NCBI RefSeq assembly: GCF_029714325.1
Contig: NZ_CP121666.1
Span: 9,168,582 to 9,232,581 of the forward strand
Reading direction: 5' to 3'
Source of the DNA: Bradyrhizobium sp. CB1717
Lineage (GTDB): Bacteria; Pseudomonadota; Alphaproteobacteria; Rhizobiales; Xanthobacteraceae
DNA length: 64,000 bases
A program made the position numbers and the translations under genes. How positions within the stretch are numbered: position 1 is the stretch's first letter; each line of letters begins with the position of its first letter. The notes below the pieces were generated by a model, which saw only the letters and a program-made list of their open reading frames with translations, had not been told where the DNA came from and made no database searches. This document shows positions 27,272 through 35,475 of this stretch, piece by piece.

Positions 27272-30200
27272 ATGCGCCAGGTCATTGCTAGGGTCGCAAC
27301 CGGAATGTTCCTGGCCGCCAGAGGCGGCTGGGAGGCAGCGACGCGGCGCGGTCCGGTGCTGTGGCTGACCCTGTGCGGCGTGCTGCTGGTCGCGGGAATC
27401 TTCGCCGTGACCGCCATGGCCGTCGGCGAATTCCGCGAGCGGACCCTGGTCAACCGCGAGCGCGAGCTGGAAAACACCGTGCAGCTGATCGCGCGGCATT
27501 TCGATCAGCAATTCGTGGATTCGGACGTCGTCGCCGCCGATCTGATCGGGCAGATGAACCTGCCGGAGATCACCTCGCCGGCGATGTTCCGCGAGCGCAT
27601 GTCCAGTCCCGCCACGAACCAGATGCTGCGCAGCAAGATCAGTTCGATCTCCTATCTCGGCGACATCGCGATCTACGACGCCGATGGCGAGCTGATCAAC
27701 TGGTCGCGGAGCCAGCCGCTCCCCAAGATCAATATTTCCTCGCGCGCCTATTTCCAGACGCTCAAAACAGACCCGATGTCCGAGCCGGTGCTGCTGGAAT
27801 CCGTCCGCAGCTTCATCATCGGCAAATGGACCACGGTCGTCGCGCGCCGGCTCAACGGCACCGACGGCACCTTCTTCGGCGCGATGGTCCGACGGATCGA
27901 TCCGGACAGCTACCAGAACTATTTCGCATCCGTGACACTTGCGGAAGGAACGGCGATCTCGCTGTTCGACCGCGAAGGCAAGATGCTGGCCCGCTACCCT
28001 CATGTCGAGGAGCTGATCGGCAGGAGCTTCAAGGATGCACCGCTGATGCGGAAGGTACTGACCAAAGGCGGCCAGCACACGCTTCGCGTCAAGAGCCCGG
28101 TTGACCACGAGGAGCGGCTCGGCTCGGCGGCGTCGCTGAAGCATTTCCCGCTGGTCATCGTCGCCACCAACACCACGGCTGCAGCGCTTGCGGACTGGCG
28201 GCAGCAGACCGGCTTCATGGTCACCACGGCCGCACTTTCGGCCGCGGTGATCGCGCTGATCCTCTATCTGATCATACGCCAGATCCACCGGCAAAACCGC
28301 GAGGCCCAGGAGCGGATCGAGGCGGAGCGGCTGCGGCTCGACACCGCCCTCAACAACATGTCGCAAGGACTGATCCTGTACGACGCTGCCGGCTACATCG
28401 TCACCTGCAACCGCCGCTACGCCGACATGTTCGGCCTCTCCCACGACGTCATCAAGCCCGGCTGTCACATCCGCGAGGCGATGTCTCATCGCAAGGAGCG
28501 TGGCGCGTTCGGCGGCGACGTCGAGGCGTTTTGCGCCGATGTGATGCGGGTGGTCGCCGAAGGTACGGTCTCCACCAGGATCCACGAGTTGCCCAACGGC
28601 CGCGCCTTCCAGGTCATCAACACTCCGCTCGCGCAGGGCGGCTGGGTCGCCACGATCGAGGAGATCACCGAGCGGCGCAATCTGGAGCAGGAGCGCGACC
28701 GCAACTACATGTTCCTGCGCGAGATCATCGATCATATTCCCTCCCAGATCACGGTGAAGGACGCCGGAACGCGGCAATATCTGCTGGTGAACCGCACCGC
28801 CGAGGAGCAGTTCGGCCAGTCCAGTGACGAGATCGTCGGCAAGACCCCCTTCGACCTCTACCCGGACGAGGAGGCCAGGCTCGTCACCGAGGACGACAGC
28901 AAGGCGCTTCAGGCCGCCGAGGGATTATTCAAGGACGAGCATGCCTGGCGAAGCCAGACCAAGGGAGCGCGCTACATCACCTCGACCCGGATCGGCATTC
29001 GCGACAAGTCCGGCGAGCCGCGCTACCTCATCAGTGTCGTCGAGGACGTCACCGAGCGGCGGCGTGCCCACGAGAAGATCGCGCATATGGCGCATTACGA
29101 TGCGCTGACCGACCTGCCGAACCGGACGCTGTTCCGCGAGCAGATCGAGCGCGAGCTGGCGAAGGTCGCGAGCGGCGCGCAGTTCGCGCTGCTCTATATC
29201 GACGTCGACGAATTCAAGGGCATCAACGATTCGCTCGGCCATCACGTCGGCGACGAGCTGCTGAAGGCGATCGCGACCCGCCTGCGCGGCTGCCTCAAGA
29301 AGGGCGACCTGATCGCGCGGCTCGGCGGCGACGAATTCGCGGTGATCCAGACCGGAATCCGGTCCTCCGCCGACGTGCTGTCCTTCGTGACACGAATCTA
29401 CGAGGCGATCCGCCAGCCCTATAACTGCCTCGGCCACCAGCTCTCCACCGACGCCAGCATCGGCATCGCGCTGGCGCCGCAGGACGGAGCTGATCTCGAC
29501 CAGCTCATCAAGAATGCCGATCTCGCGATGTACGGCGCCAAGGCCGAGGGGCGCCGCACCCACCGCTTCTTCGAACCGGAGATGGACGCGAGCGCCAAGG
29601 CGCGCCTGACCATGGAGCAGGATCTGCGCCAGGCCCTGGTGAATGGTGGCTTCGAGATCCACTATCAGCCGCTGGTCGATCTGCGCTCGGGCGAGGTCTC
29701 CGGCTGCGAGGCGCTGCTGCGTTGGCGCCACCCCGAGCGCGGCATGGTGTCGCCGGCGGAGTTCATTCCGATCGCAGAGGATACCGGCCTGATCAACGAG
29801 CTCGGCGACTGGGTGCTGCGCACGGCCTGCAACGAAGCCGCGACCTGGCCGGCGCATATACGCGTTGCAGTCAACGTCTCGCCGGTGCAGCTCAAATGCG
29901 ACACGCTGGCGCTCAGGATCGCCAGCGCGCTCGCTGCCTCCGGACTCGACCCGCGCCGGCTCGAGCTCGAGATCACCGAGGCCGTGCTGATCCGCGACGA
30001 CGAGGCGGCGCTGTCGATCCTGCACCGGCTCCGCGCGATCGGCGTACGCATCGCGCTCGACGATTTCGGCACCGGCTACTCCTCGCTCAGCTACCTCAAG
30101 CGCTTCCCGTTCGACAAGATCAAGATCGACCGCTGCTTCGTCGCCGACATCGCGGAGACCAGTGGCGCGCCCGTGATCGTGCAGGCGGTGGTGAACATCG

Positions 30201-30382
30201 CCGCCGCCAGCAGCATGACCACGGTCGCCGAGGGCGTCGAGACCGATGCCCAGCGCGAGATGCTGCGTAATCTCGGCTGCACCGAGATGCAGGGCTACCT
30301 GTTCAGCGCGCCGAAGCCGGCCGCCGAGGTGCGAAAATTGTTCGGCAAGGGCGATGCCGCGCCGGTGGCGGCGGTGGCCTGA
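27272..30382 (+). CDS. Membrane dCache-PAS-PAS-GGDEF-EAL cyclic-di-GMP protein
   Basis: A 1036-residue sensor enzyme. One helix near residues 28-50 and another near 315-340 bracket a periplasmic domain of about 260 residues that resembles a Cache domain (ISYLGDIAIYDADGELINWS). Two PAS domains follow, then GGDEF (LGGDEFAVI) and EAL (EALLRW, LEITEA, DDFGTGYSS, KIDRCF, AEGVET). The I-site position reads KKGD rather than RxxD, so feedback inhibition may be lost. The ATG at 27272 follows AGGGAGGGGG. The next GGDEF gene starts one base after its stop. Confidence 0.92.
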   Translation: MRQVIARVATGMFLAARGGWEAATRRGPVLWLTLCGVLLVAGIFAVTAMAVGEFRERTLVNRERELENTVQLIARHFDQQFVDSDVVAADLIGQMNLPEITSPAMFRERMSSPATNQMLRSKISSISYLGDIAIYDADGELINWSRSQPLPKINISSRAYFQTLKTDPMSEPVLLESVRSFIIGKWTTVVARRLNGTDGTFFGAMVRRIDPDSYQNYFASVTLAEGTAISLFDREGKMLARYPHVEELIGRSFKDAPLMRKVLTKGGQHTLRVKSPVDHEERLGSAASLKHFPLVIVATNTTAAALADWRQQTGFMVTTAALSAAVIALILYLIIRQIHRQNREAQERIEAERLRLDTALNNMSQGLILYDAAGYIVTCNRRYADMFGLSHDVIKPGCHIREAMSHRKERGAFGGDVEAFCADVMRVVAEGTVSTRIHELPNGRAFQVINTPLAQGGWVATIEEITERRNLEQERDRNYMFLREIIDHIPSQITVKDAGTRQYLLVNRTAEEQFGQSSDEIVGKTPFDLYPDEEARLVTEDDSKALQAAEGLFKDEHAWRSQTKGARYITSTRIGIRDKSGEPRYLISVVEDVTERRRAHEKIAHMAHYDALTDLPNRTLFREQIERELAKVASGAQFALLYIDVDEFKGINDSLGHHVGDELLKAIATRLRGCLKKGDLIARLGGDEFAVIQTGIRSSADVLSFVTRIYEAIRQPYNCLGHQLSTDASIGIALAPQDGADLDQLIKNADLAMYGAKAEGRRTHRFFEPEMDASAKARLTMEQDLRQALVNGGFEIHYQPLVDLRSGEVSGCEALLRWRHPERGMVSPAEFIPIAEDTGLINELGDWVLRTACNEAATWPAHIRVAVNVSPVQLKCDTLALRIASALAASGLDPRRLELEITEAVLIRDDEAALSILHRLRAIGVRIALDDFGTGYSSLSYLKRFPFDKIKIDRCFVADIAETSGAPVIVQAVVNIAAASSMTTVAEGVETDAQREMLRNLGCTEMQGYLFSAPKPAAEVRKLFGKGDAAPVAAVA

Positions 30383-30383
30383 G

Positions 30384-31445
30384 ATGGCGAAGCCAGGCAA
30401 GACGCAGACCGGGAGCGTCGACGTTGCGGAATCCTATGCCGCGCGGCTGATGCAGCACCTGGTGGTGCCGACCTTCGTGATCGACCCGAAGCGCCGCGTC
30501 GTGATCTGGAACAGGGCCTGCGAGCGGCTGACCGGCGTCGCCGCCTCCGAGGTGATCGGCACCAGCAAGCACTGGCAAGCCTTCTATGAAACCAGGCGTC
30601 CCTGCCTTGCCGACCTTGTCGCGCGCGACCGTCCCGAGCAGCTGCCGGAGTTCTATTCGGAATATGCCGCGCGCGGCCATAACGGGCTCGGCTTTTCCGC
30701 GGAGAACTGGTGCGTGATGCCGAAGCTCGGCAACCAGCTCTATCTCGCCATCGACGCCGGCCCCATCCACGACGAGGCCGGCCAGCTGATCGCCGTGGTG
30801 GAGACGCTGCGCGACCTCACCGACCAGAAGCGCGCCGAGATGGCGCTGAAGGAGCTCGCGACCAAGGACGGGCTCACCGGCCTGTCGAACCGCCGCTCGT
30901 TCGACCAGATGCTGATGAGTGAATGGGCCCGCGCGGAGCGTACGCAGAAGCCGATGGCGCTGCTGTTCGTCGACGTCGATCATTTTAAGCTGTTCAACGA
31001 CCACCACGGCCACCAGACCGGCGACGAATGCCTGCGCGCGATCGCCGCCGTCGTCAGCCGCCACGCCGTGCGCCCGCTCGACCTCGCCAGCCGCTATGGC
31101 GGCGAGGAGTTCGCCCTGATCCTGCCGGACATGGATTGTGATGCCGCCTGCGTCATCGCCGAGGAGATCCGCATCGCCGTCATGGCCTTGCGGATCGTCC
31201 ATGGCGCCAGCGGGGCCGGCGAGCACGTCACCCTCAGCGTCGGTGTCGCCAGCCGCATGCCCGGCGCCGCCGACGGCGGCCCCGACCGGTTGCTGGGCGA
31301 GGCCGACGAGGCGCTCTACGTCGCCAAGCGGCTCGGCCGCAACCGCGTCATCTGCGCCGAAAGGGTACTGGCCGAGTTCGTGCGAGCCGATCGCGGCGCG
31401 CACCGGCTTCCAGTCGCCGCAAATCGTCGCTCCAGCCGAGGCTGA
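30384..31445 (+). CDS. PAS-GGDEF diguanylate cyclase
   Basis: A 353-residue cytoplasmic cyclase expected to make cyclic-di-GMP. The PAS domain spans about 20-150 and the GGDEF domain about 165-330. The active-site motif is YGGEEF, with RPLD five residues before it as an intact inhibitory I-site. ATG 30384 lies one base past the stop of the upstream GGDEF-EAL gene, so the two are almost certainly co-translated. The Arg-rich last 25 residues are unlike the domain and may be disordered. Confidence 0.9.
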   Translation: MAKPGKTQTGSVDVAESYAARLMQHLVVPTFVIDPKRRVVIWNRACERLTGVAASEVIGTSKHWQAFYETRRPCLADLVARDRPEQLPEFYSEYAARGHNGLGFSAENWCVMPKLGNQLYLAIDAGPIHDEAGQLIAVVETLRDLTDQKRAEMALKELATKDGLTGLSNRRSFDQMLMSEWARAERTQKPMALLFVDVDHFKLFNDHHGHQTGDECLRAIAAVVSRHAVRPLDLASRYGGEEFALILPDMDCDAACVIAEEIRIAVMALRIVHGASGAGEHVTLSVGVASRMPGAADGGPDRLLGEADEALYVAKRLGRNRVICAERVLAEFVRADRGAHRLPVAANRRSSRG

Positions 31446-31672
31446 CACTCATCCCACCGAAGGTTGTATTGCGTTCGGGCTCGCCAACGGGTGATGTTGC
31501 ACCGGTACAACACGCACATTTTCTTCTCGAACAGCCGCAATTTCTCGGGCGCTCGTTTGAATATAGATAAGCCATTGCCTGGAGCCGTATTCGCTTTGAA
31601 GTTTCCCAATCCATCGCGCAGTGCCCTCACCTGCCCGGCCGAACCCGGCCCTGCCATCAAGACCAACCGCTG

Positions 31673-32935
31673 ATGTCCGAGGAAGCCGGTTCGTTTCGCG
31701 GACGTGTCCACCGCGGAACGCAGCAAATTGGTGGCACCTGCATTGAGCTCGAGGCCGCGGGCGAGCGAATCCTGCTCGACCTCGGACTTCCGCTCGATGC
31801 CGACGGCCCGTCCGATGATCTGCTCCCGCCCGTGGTCGGGCTTCGCGCCGAGGATCCAGCCTTGCGTGGAATCGTGCTGTCGCACGGGCACGGCGATCAT
31901 TGGGGCTTGCTACCCCTGTGCAGACCCGACGTCCCTCTCGCCATGGGCGCCGCGACGGCGCGCATCATGCGTGCGGCAGCTCCTTTCGTGCCCAATGCCT
32001 TCGTGCCTGATGTTTCGTTCGAGCTGGCCGATCGCAAGACCTTCCAGATCGGTCCGTTCAGCATCACGCCCTATCTTGTCGATCATTCGGCCTATGATGC
32101 CTATGCGCTGCTGATCCAGGCCGCCGGCCGGCGGCTGTTCTATAGCGGCGATATCCGTGCGCATGGTCGCAAGGGCGGTCTGTTCGAGCGATTGGTGAGC
32201 AATCCGCCCCGCGGTGTCGATACGATGCTGATGGAGGGGTCGAGCCTCGGCCGCCTTGACGAAGACACGCAATTTCCGACGGAAGACGACATCGAGGCGA
32301 GGCTGACCGAGAGCCTCGGGCCGCCGGGCTTCGTCATCCTCTCCGCCTCCGCGCAGAACATCGATCGCATCGTCAGCATCTATCGCGCCTGCAAGCGCAG
32401 CGACCGAACGCTGCTGCTGGACCTCTACGCGATGGAGATATTGCGGGCCACCGGCAACGAGCGCTTGCCGAACGTCGGCTGGCCCAATCTGTCGGTCTAT
32501 GTGCCGGAATATCAGCGGCAACAGATCGTGCGGAACAAGCGCTTCGATCTTCTGGAGCCGTACAGATCTGCGCGCATCTACCGCGAGCGCATCTCCGAGA
32601 TCGCCGATCGCACTGTGATGTTGTTTCGTCCTGCAATGGCCCGCGATGTGGAGACCGCAAATCTCTGGACCGGCACCAGGGCGATCTGGTCGCAATGGGA
32701 CGGATATTTGAAGGATGGTCCTGGAGCGAAGCTGAAGGCGGATCTCGCGACACGCGGCGTTCCCATGGAAATCATCCATACCTCGGGTCACGCCAGCATC
32801 AAGGATCTCAAGCGGCTCTCGAACGCAATTCAACCGGACAGGCTGGTGCCCGTTCACACGTTCGAAGGCGACAGCTTCGGCAAATATTTTGGCAACGTCA
32901 CGCGACGCCGCGATGGCGAATGGTGGGAGGTATGA
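31673..32935 (+). CDS. MBL-fold hydrolase, RNase J-like (beta-CASP type)
   Basis: A 420-residue metallo-beta-lactamase protein whose pattern is that of RNase J/beta-CASP nucleases rather than small MBL enzymes. HGHGDH (71-76) binds metal, FYSGDIRAHG gives the later Asp, and the C-terminal HTSGHASIKDL plus LVPVHTFEGD matches the final RNase J motifs. Housekeeping RNase J is about 550 residues, so this is a short form lacking the C-terminal domain. ATG 31673 follows a region with no obvious ribosome site. It is followed at one base by a nuclease-like gene and then by a phosphatase gene, ending near a tRNA. Function in RNA or DNA processing is inferred. Confidence 0.8.
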   Translation: MSEEAGSFRGRVHRGTQQIGGTCIELEAAGERILLDLGLPLDADGPSDDLLPPVVGLRAEDPALRGIVLSHGHGDHWGLLPLCRPDVPLAMGAATARIMRAAAPFVPNAFVPDVSFELADRKTFQIGPFSITPYLVDHSAYDAYALLIQAAGRRLFYSGDIRAHGRKGGLFERLVSNPPRGVDTMLMEGSSLGRLDEDTQFPTEDDIEARLTESLGPPGFVILSASAQNIDRIVSIYRACKRSDRTLLLDLYAMEILRATGNERLPNVGWPNLSVYVPEYQRQQIVRNKRFDLLEPYRSARIYRERISEIADRTVMLFRPAMARDVETANLWTGTRAIWSQWDGYLKDGPGAKLKADLATRGVPMEIIHTSGHASIKDLKRLSNAIQPDRLVPVHTFEGDSFGKYFGNVTRRRDGEWWEV

Positions 32936-32936
32936 G

Positions 32937-33848
32937 ATGAGCTTCAGGCGTGGAATCCGGCAAGACGACTTTCGCGAGGCACTTGAGGCACTCGCCCAGC
33001 AGGATGGCTGGTGGCGCGACGTTCTCGCCGATCCTTCCCTGATCATCGGCGTACGGGACGAGTACCTGAACGTCTATTGGCAGGGACAATCCATCTTCAA
33101 GGTGTCGTTCAAGGGCGGGAAAGTGACCGCCACGACGCACGAAAAGTATCTCCTGAATCCGGACTTGAAGGATCAGATTTCGCTTGTCGACGGGACGTTC
33201 GCCTTCGGCAAGGCCGAGCAAAGAATGCTGACGCGCGAATACGAGGGCGCAATGACCCTGGACAAGCTCAAGAGGGCTGCATCGCTCTATTCCGGACGAG
33301 AGAAGGAAGGTGTGCACGAGATCGCGACGTCCAATCTCTCCGTCGTCGACGTCGAGATCGCGATCAACGCATCCGGCGTCCCCGGCGTCGAGCGGAACCT
33401 TCCGCGCATGGACCTGGCGAACTTCGAAACGACGGCGAACGGCCTGGATCTGGTGTTCTGGGAGGCCAAGACGTTCAGCAACCCCGAGCTGGAAAACGGT
33501 GATATTGTCGGTCAGATCGCGGACTATCAGAAGGTGATCGACCTTCACAAGACGGAGATCGATGACAGCTATCGATGCGTTGCGAAGAATCTGGCTGACA
33601 TGGCGAAATGGAGCAACGGACATCGCAATGTGGCTGCGGCGATCGGCGCCGTTGCGGACGGGGCCAAGCTCAACGTGAGCAGTGCCAATGTCGGGTTGCT
33701 CGTCTATGATTTCACCGCGGTTCAACGCGATCGCAAGGATGACGACGGCAAAACGCTGAAGCATAGAGTCATCGAATCGCTCACGAAGGTCGGCGTGGGT
33801 CGGGAGCGGATCAAGTTCAAAGGCACGCCAAGGGGTCTCACCATCTGA
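32937..33848 (+). CDS. PD-(D/E)XK nuclease-like protein of unknown function
   Basis: A 303-residue protein I do not recognise by name. Around residues 155-200 it has a nuclease-like arrangement: RMDLA with Asp159, a beta strand ending FWEAK (Glu176, Lys178) and a following helix GQIADY with Gln193; Glu128 in VHEIA could be the first acidic residue. This matches PD-(D/E)XK phosphodiesterases. The N-terminal 120 residues are unlike any domain I know. ATG 32937 follows GGGAGG and lies one base past the MBL gene stop. The base composition looks somewhat lower in GC than neighbours, hinting at transfer. An inactive fold is possible. Confidence 0.65.
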   Translation: MSFRRGIRQDDFREALEALAQQDGWWRDVLADPSLIIGVRDEYLNVYWQGQSIFKVSFKGGKVTATTHEKYLLNPDLKDQISLVDGTFAFGKAEQRMLTREYEGAMTLDKLKRAASLYSGREKEGVHEIATSNLSVVDVEIAINASGVPGVERNLPRMDLANFETTANGLDLVFWEAKTFSNPELENGDIVGQIADYQKVIDLHKTEIDDSYRCVAKNLADMAKWSNGHRNVAAAIGAVADGAKLNVSSANVGLLVYDFTAVQRDRKDDDGKTLKHRVIESLTKVGVGRERIKFKGTPRGLTI

Positions 33849-33873
33849 GCTGGCGTGCGGGAGGAATCCTATT

Positions 33874-34593
33874 TTGCCCCTTCCCAAGGACGAAATGCTC
33901 ACCTTCGCGATCGGCGACATTCACGGCTGCTTTAACAAGCTGATATCGCTGCTCGCCGCGTGCGACGAGATTCGCGGCGAGCGGGTTGCGCAGTTCGTCC
34001 TTGTTGGAGACTACATCGACAGGGGCCCCCAGAGCCGCGAGGTGATGGAGTTTCTCGTCGGCAGCGAAGGAGAGCAGAACCGCCCCTTCGTTTGTCTCCG
34101 GGGCAACCATGAGGAGATGCTGCTTCGCGCGGCCGACATCGAGCGCACCGACCAGGACCTCATGAATTGGTGGGGAAACGGCGGCGAGCAGACGCTCGAC
34201 AGTTACGGGATCGACGATCCCGTCGATTTTCCCAGCGAGCATCTCGACTGGATCCGCGCACTTCCGCTCATGAAGATCGAGCACGGACGACTTTTCGTTC
34301 ACGCCGGAATAAGGCCAGCCGTGCCGCTCGCGGCGCAATCCGAGCGAGACTTGCTCTGGATCCGGGAACCCTTCTTGTCGTCCGATCTCGACCACGGGCT
34401 GTTCATTGTCCATGGCCATACGCCACTCCGGTCCCGGACACCTGATCTGCGAGCGAACCGGTTGAACCTGGATACCGGCGCCTGCTTTGGCGGCCCGCTC
34501 ACGGCGGCCGTGTTCGCCACCTCGGAGGCGGGCCCGTTGATGTTTGTGAACGATTCCGGCGAGATCTCGGGACCGGCCGCCCTCCGGGACTGA
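33874..34593 (+). CDS. PPP-family serine/threonine phosphatase-like metallophosphoesterase
   Basis: A 239-residue enzyme with the full PPP signature: GDIHGC, GDYIDRGPQ, RGNHEEM, a later VHAG and a GHTPL loop, which bind two metals and the phosphate. Bacterial members dephosphorylate proteins or cleave dinucleoside polyphosphates (ApaH/PrpA-like). TTG 33874 has GGGAGGA nine bases upstream; ATG 33895, seven codons in, with AAGGA before it, is an alternative that starts right at the first strand. It is the third gene of the MBL/nuclease set and ends 102 bp before tRNA-Arg. Confidence 0.88.
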   Translation: MPLPKDEMLTFAIGDIHGCFNKLISLLAACDEIRGERVAQFVLVGDYIDRGPQSREVMEFLVGSEGEQNRPFVCLRGNHEEMLLRAADIERTDQDLMNWWGNGGEQTLDSYGIDDPVDFPSEHLDWIRALPLMKIEHGRLFVHAGIRPAVPLAAQSERDLLWIREPFLSSDLDHGLFIVHGHTPLRSRTPDLRANRLNLDTGACFGGPLTAAVFATSEAGPLMFVNDSGEISGPAALRD

Positions 34594-34657
34594 AGAGCGA
34601 AGCATAAGACCGGGAATCGGGCGATACCGGGCGCCTGAGCCCGGGCAAAGCTAGCGG

Positions 34658-34686
34658 TTGCCCACCCCTCGCCAATCGGCTAAATG
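34658..34686 (+). promoter_or_regulatory. Candidate promoter of tRNA-Arg
   Basis: TTGCCC (34658-34663) and TAAATG (34681-34686) are 17 bases apart, and the -10 ends ten bases before the mature tRNA. The -10 is a weak match. Confidence 0.4.
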
Positions 34687-34695
34687 AACCCCATT

Positions 34696-34772
34696 GCACC
34701 CGTAGCTCAGCTGGATAGAGCGTTGCCCTCCGAAGGCAAAGGTCACACGTTCGAATCGTGTCGGGTGCGCCA
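34696..34772 (+). tRNA. tRNA-Arg (anticodon CCG)
   Basis: A 77-base cloverleaf. The acceptor stem GCACCCG pairs with CGGGTGC; the D arm is GCTC-AGCTGGATA-GAGC; the anticodon stem TTGCC/GGCAA encloses CTCCGAA, with CCG in the middle; the T arm ACACG-TTCGAAT-CGTGT follows, and CCA is encoded. It reads the Arg codon CGG. tRNA genes are common integration sites, and an unusual three-gene set ends just upstream, but no duplicated tRNA 3' end was found. Confidence 0.97.
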
Positions 34773-34799
34773 GTCTTGCAGTCGTATTCCTACCGACAT

Positions 34800-35009
34800 C
34801 TACGTCAGCATCGAAACGATCGCCTGGATCTGGTCGGAGGCGGACGCCACCAGTCCGTCGTATGACGTCTGGCCGTGCGCGGCGGCCTTCAGGATGCATT
34901 CGGCGACGGCCGCTTTCAGGCCGAAGACCGACTGATGGGCCGGCACGCTCGCCATCACGGTCTCGAGTGCCTGGCGCATCGTCTGAATGAGCTCGGAGCT
35001 GTATTGCAT
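34800..35009 (-). CDS. Small hypothetical helical protein
   Basis: A 69-residue protein, [19 protein letters not shown]… to …IQAIVSMLT, predicted mostly helical with a single Cys. I do not recognise it. The ATG at 35009 has GGGGAGGA eight bases upstream, a strong site; the frame opens 33 codons earlier without one. It is downstream, on the same strand, of the zinc-ribbon gene and micro-ORF 2, so it may be the last gene of that operon. Confidence 0.65.
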   Translation of the reverse strand: MQYSSELIQTMRQALETVMASVPAHQSVFGLKAAVAECILKAAAHGQTSYDGLVASASDQIQAIVSMLT

Positions 35010-35088
35010 GGGCTGTCCTCCCCGGGGCTCATATGGGACCACATCCCAGGGCTTGCCACTCACAAGGCTGAGATTGCTCTTTGAATGC

Positions 35089-35186
35089 GTCGAGACTGAA
35101 CGCCTCAATTCAAACGTCAGATGGCCGTATTGAGCACGCGGGCAAACGCGACCGTGGCGACGACGACCGGCGACACCTGAAGCATT
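35089..35186. repeat. Direct repeat R2 carrying micro-ORF 2
   Basis: About 98 bases match 38096-38195 in the same orientation. The best-conserved parts are GAACGCCTCAATTCAAA (plus strand), the segment covering TCAGATGGCC, and TGAAGCAT at the other end. The two copies bracket the glycosyltransferase/HlyD/zinc-ribbon genes. Confidence 0.85.
35117..35185 (-). CDS. Micro-ORF 2: 22-residue hydrophobic peptide
   Basis: An ATG one base after the zinc-ribbon gene stop (TGA-A-ATG) opens 22 codons, MLQ then a hydrophobic run ending VAFARVLNTAI. Its paralogue at 38126 has exactly the same length and the same stop, and shares 13 to 14 residues. There is no Shine-Dalgarno sequence, but the arrangement favours re-initiation after the upstream gene. 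It could span or insert into a membrane. Function is unknown; whether it is translated is inferred from the conserved frame and length. Confidence 0.5.
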   Translation of the reverse strand: MLQVSPVVVATVAFARVLNTAI

Positions 35187-35444
35187 TCAAATCGCGCCCG
35201 CGACCGGTGACACGACCATCTCCTTGCCGCATGCGCTGCACCGCGCACTCGTGCCGACCTCTTCGCAGGCCGGGTCGCCTGATGCGATGCGGCGCCGGCA
35301 TTTCGGACAGACATAGAAGTCGCCTGTCTCGACGAAATCGCTGGACGGCCCGACATAGGCGCAGATCATGTGATGCAGGATCCGATCGAACGCGAGACGA
35401 TTTCGGCAGACCGGGCACATCGTTTCATCCGCGCTGATCTGCAC
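35187..35444 (-). CDS. Eight-cysteine zinc-ribbon protein (TackOD1-like)
   Basis: An 85-residue protein with CPVC (10-13), a lone Cys28, CPKC (46-49), Cys60 and CSAC (69-72), enough for two zinc sites. The pattern CPVC-x6-DRILHH-x2-C-x7-DF followed by a CPKC ribbon resembles the TackOD1 output domain, a metal-binding domain found with signalling proteins in bradyrhizobia. This identification is from memory of the pattern. The GTG at 35444 follows AAAGGAAACGAAG. It is the third gene of the glycosyltransferase operon and may be a regulatory or adaptor subunit. Confidence 0.65.
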   Translation of the reverse strand: MQISADETMCPVCRNRLAFDRILHHMICAYVGPSSDFVETGDFYVCPKCRRRIASGDPACEEVGTSARCSACGKEMVVSPVAGAI

Positions 35445-35475
35445 CTTCGTTTCCTTTCGATGCGACGTCCCCGGC

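Noticed and set aside
34696..34772. Attachment-site duplication for an integrated island at tRNA-Arg
   Set aside because: No second copy of the tRNA 3' end was seen in the window and no integrase gene is present, so integration here stays unproven.
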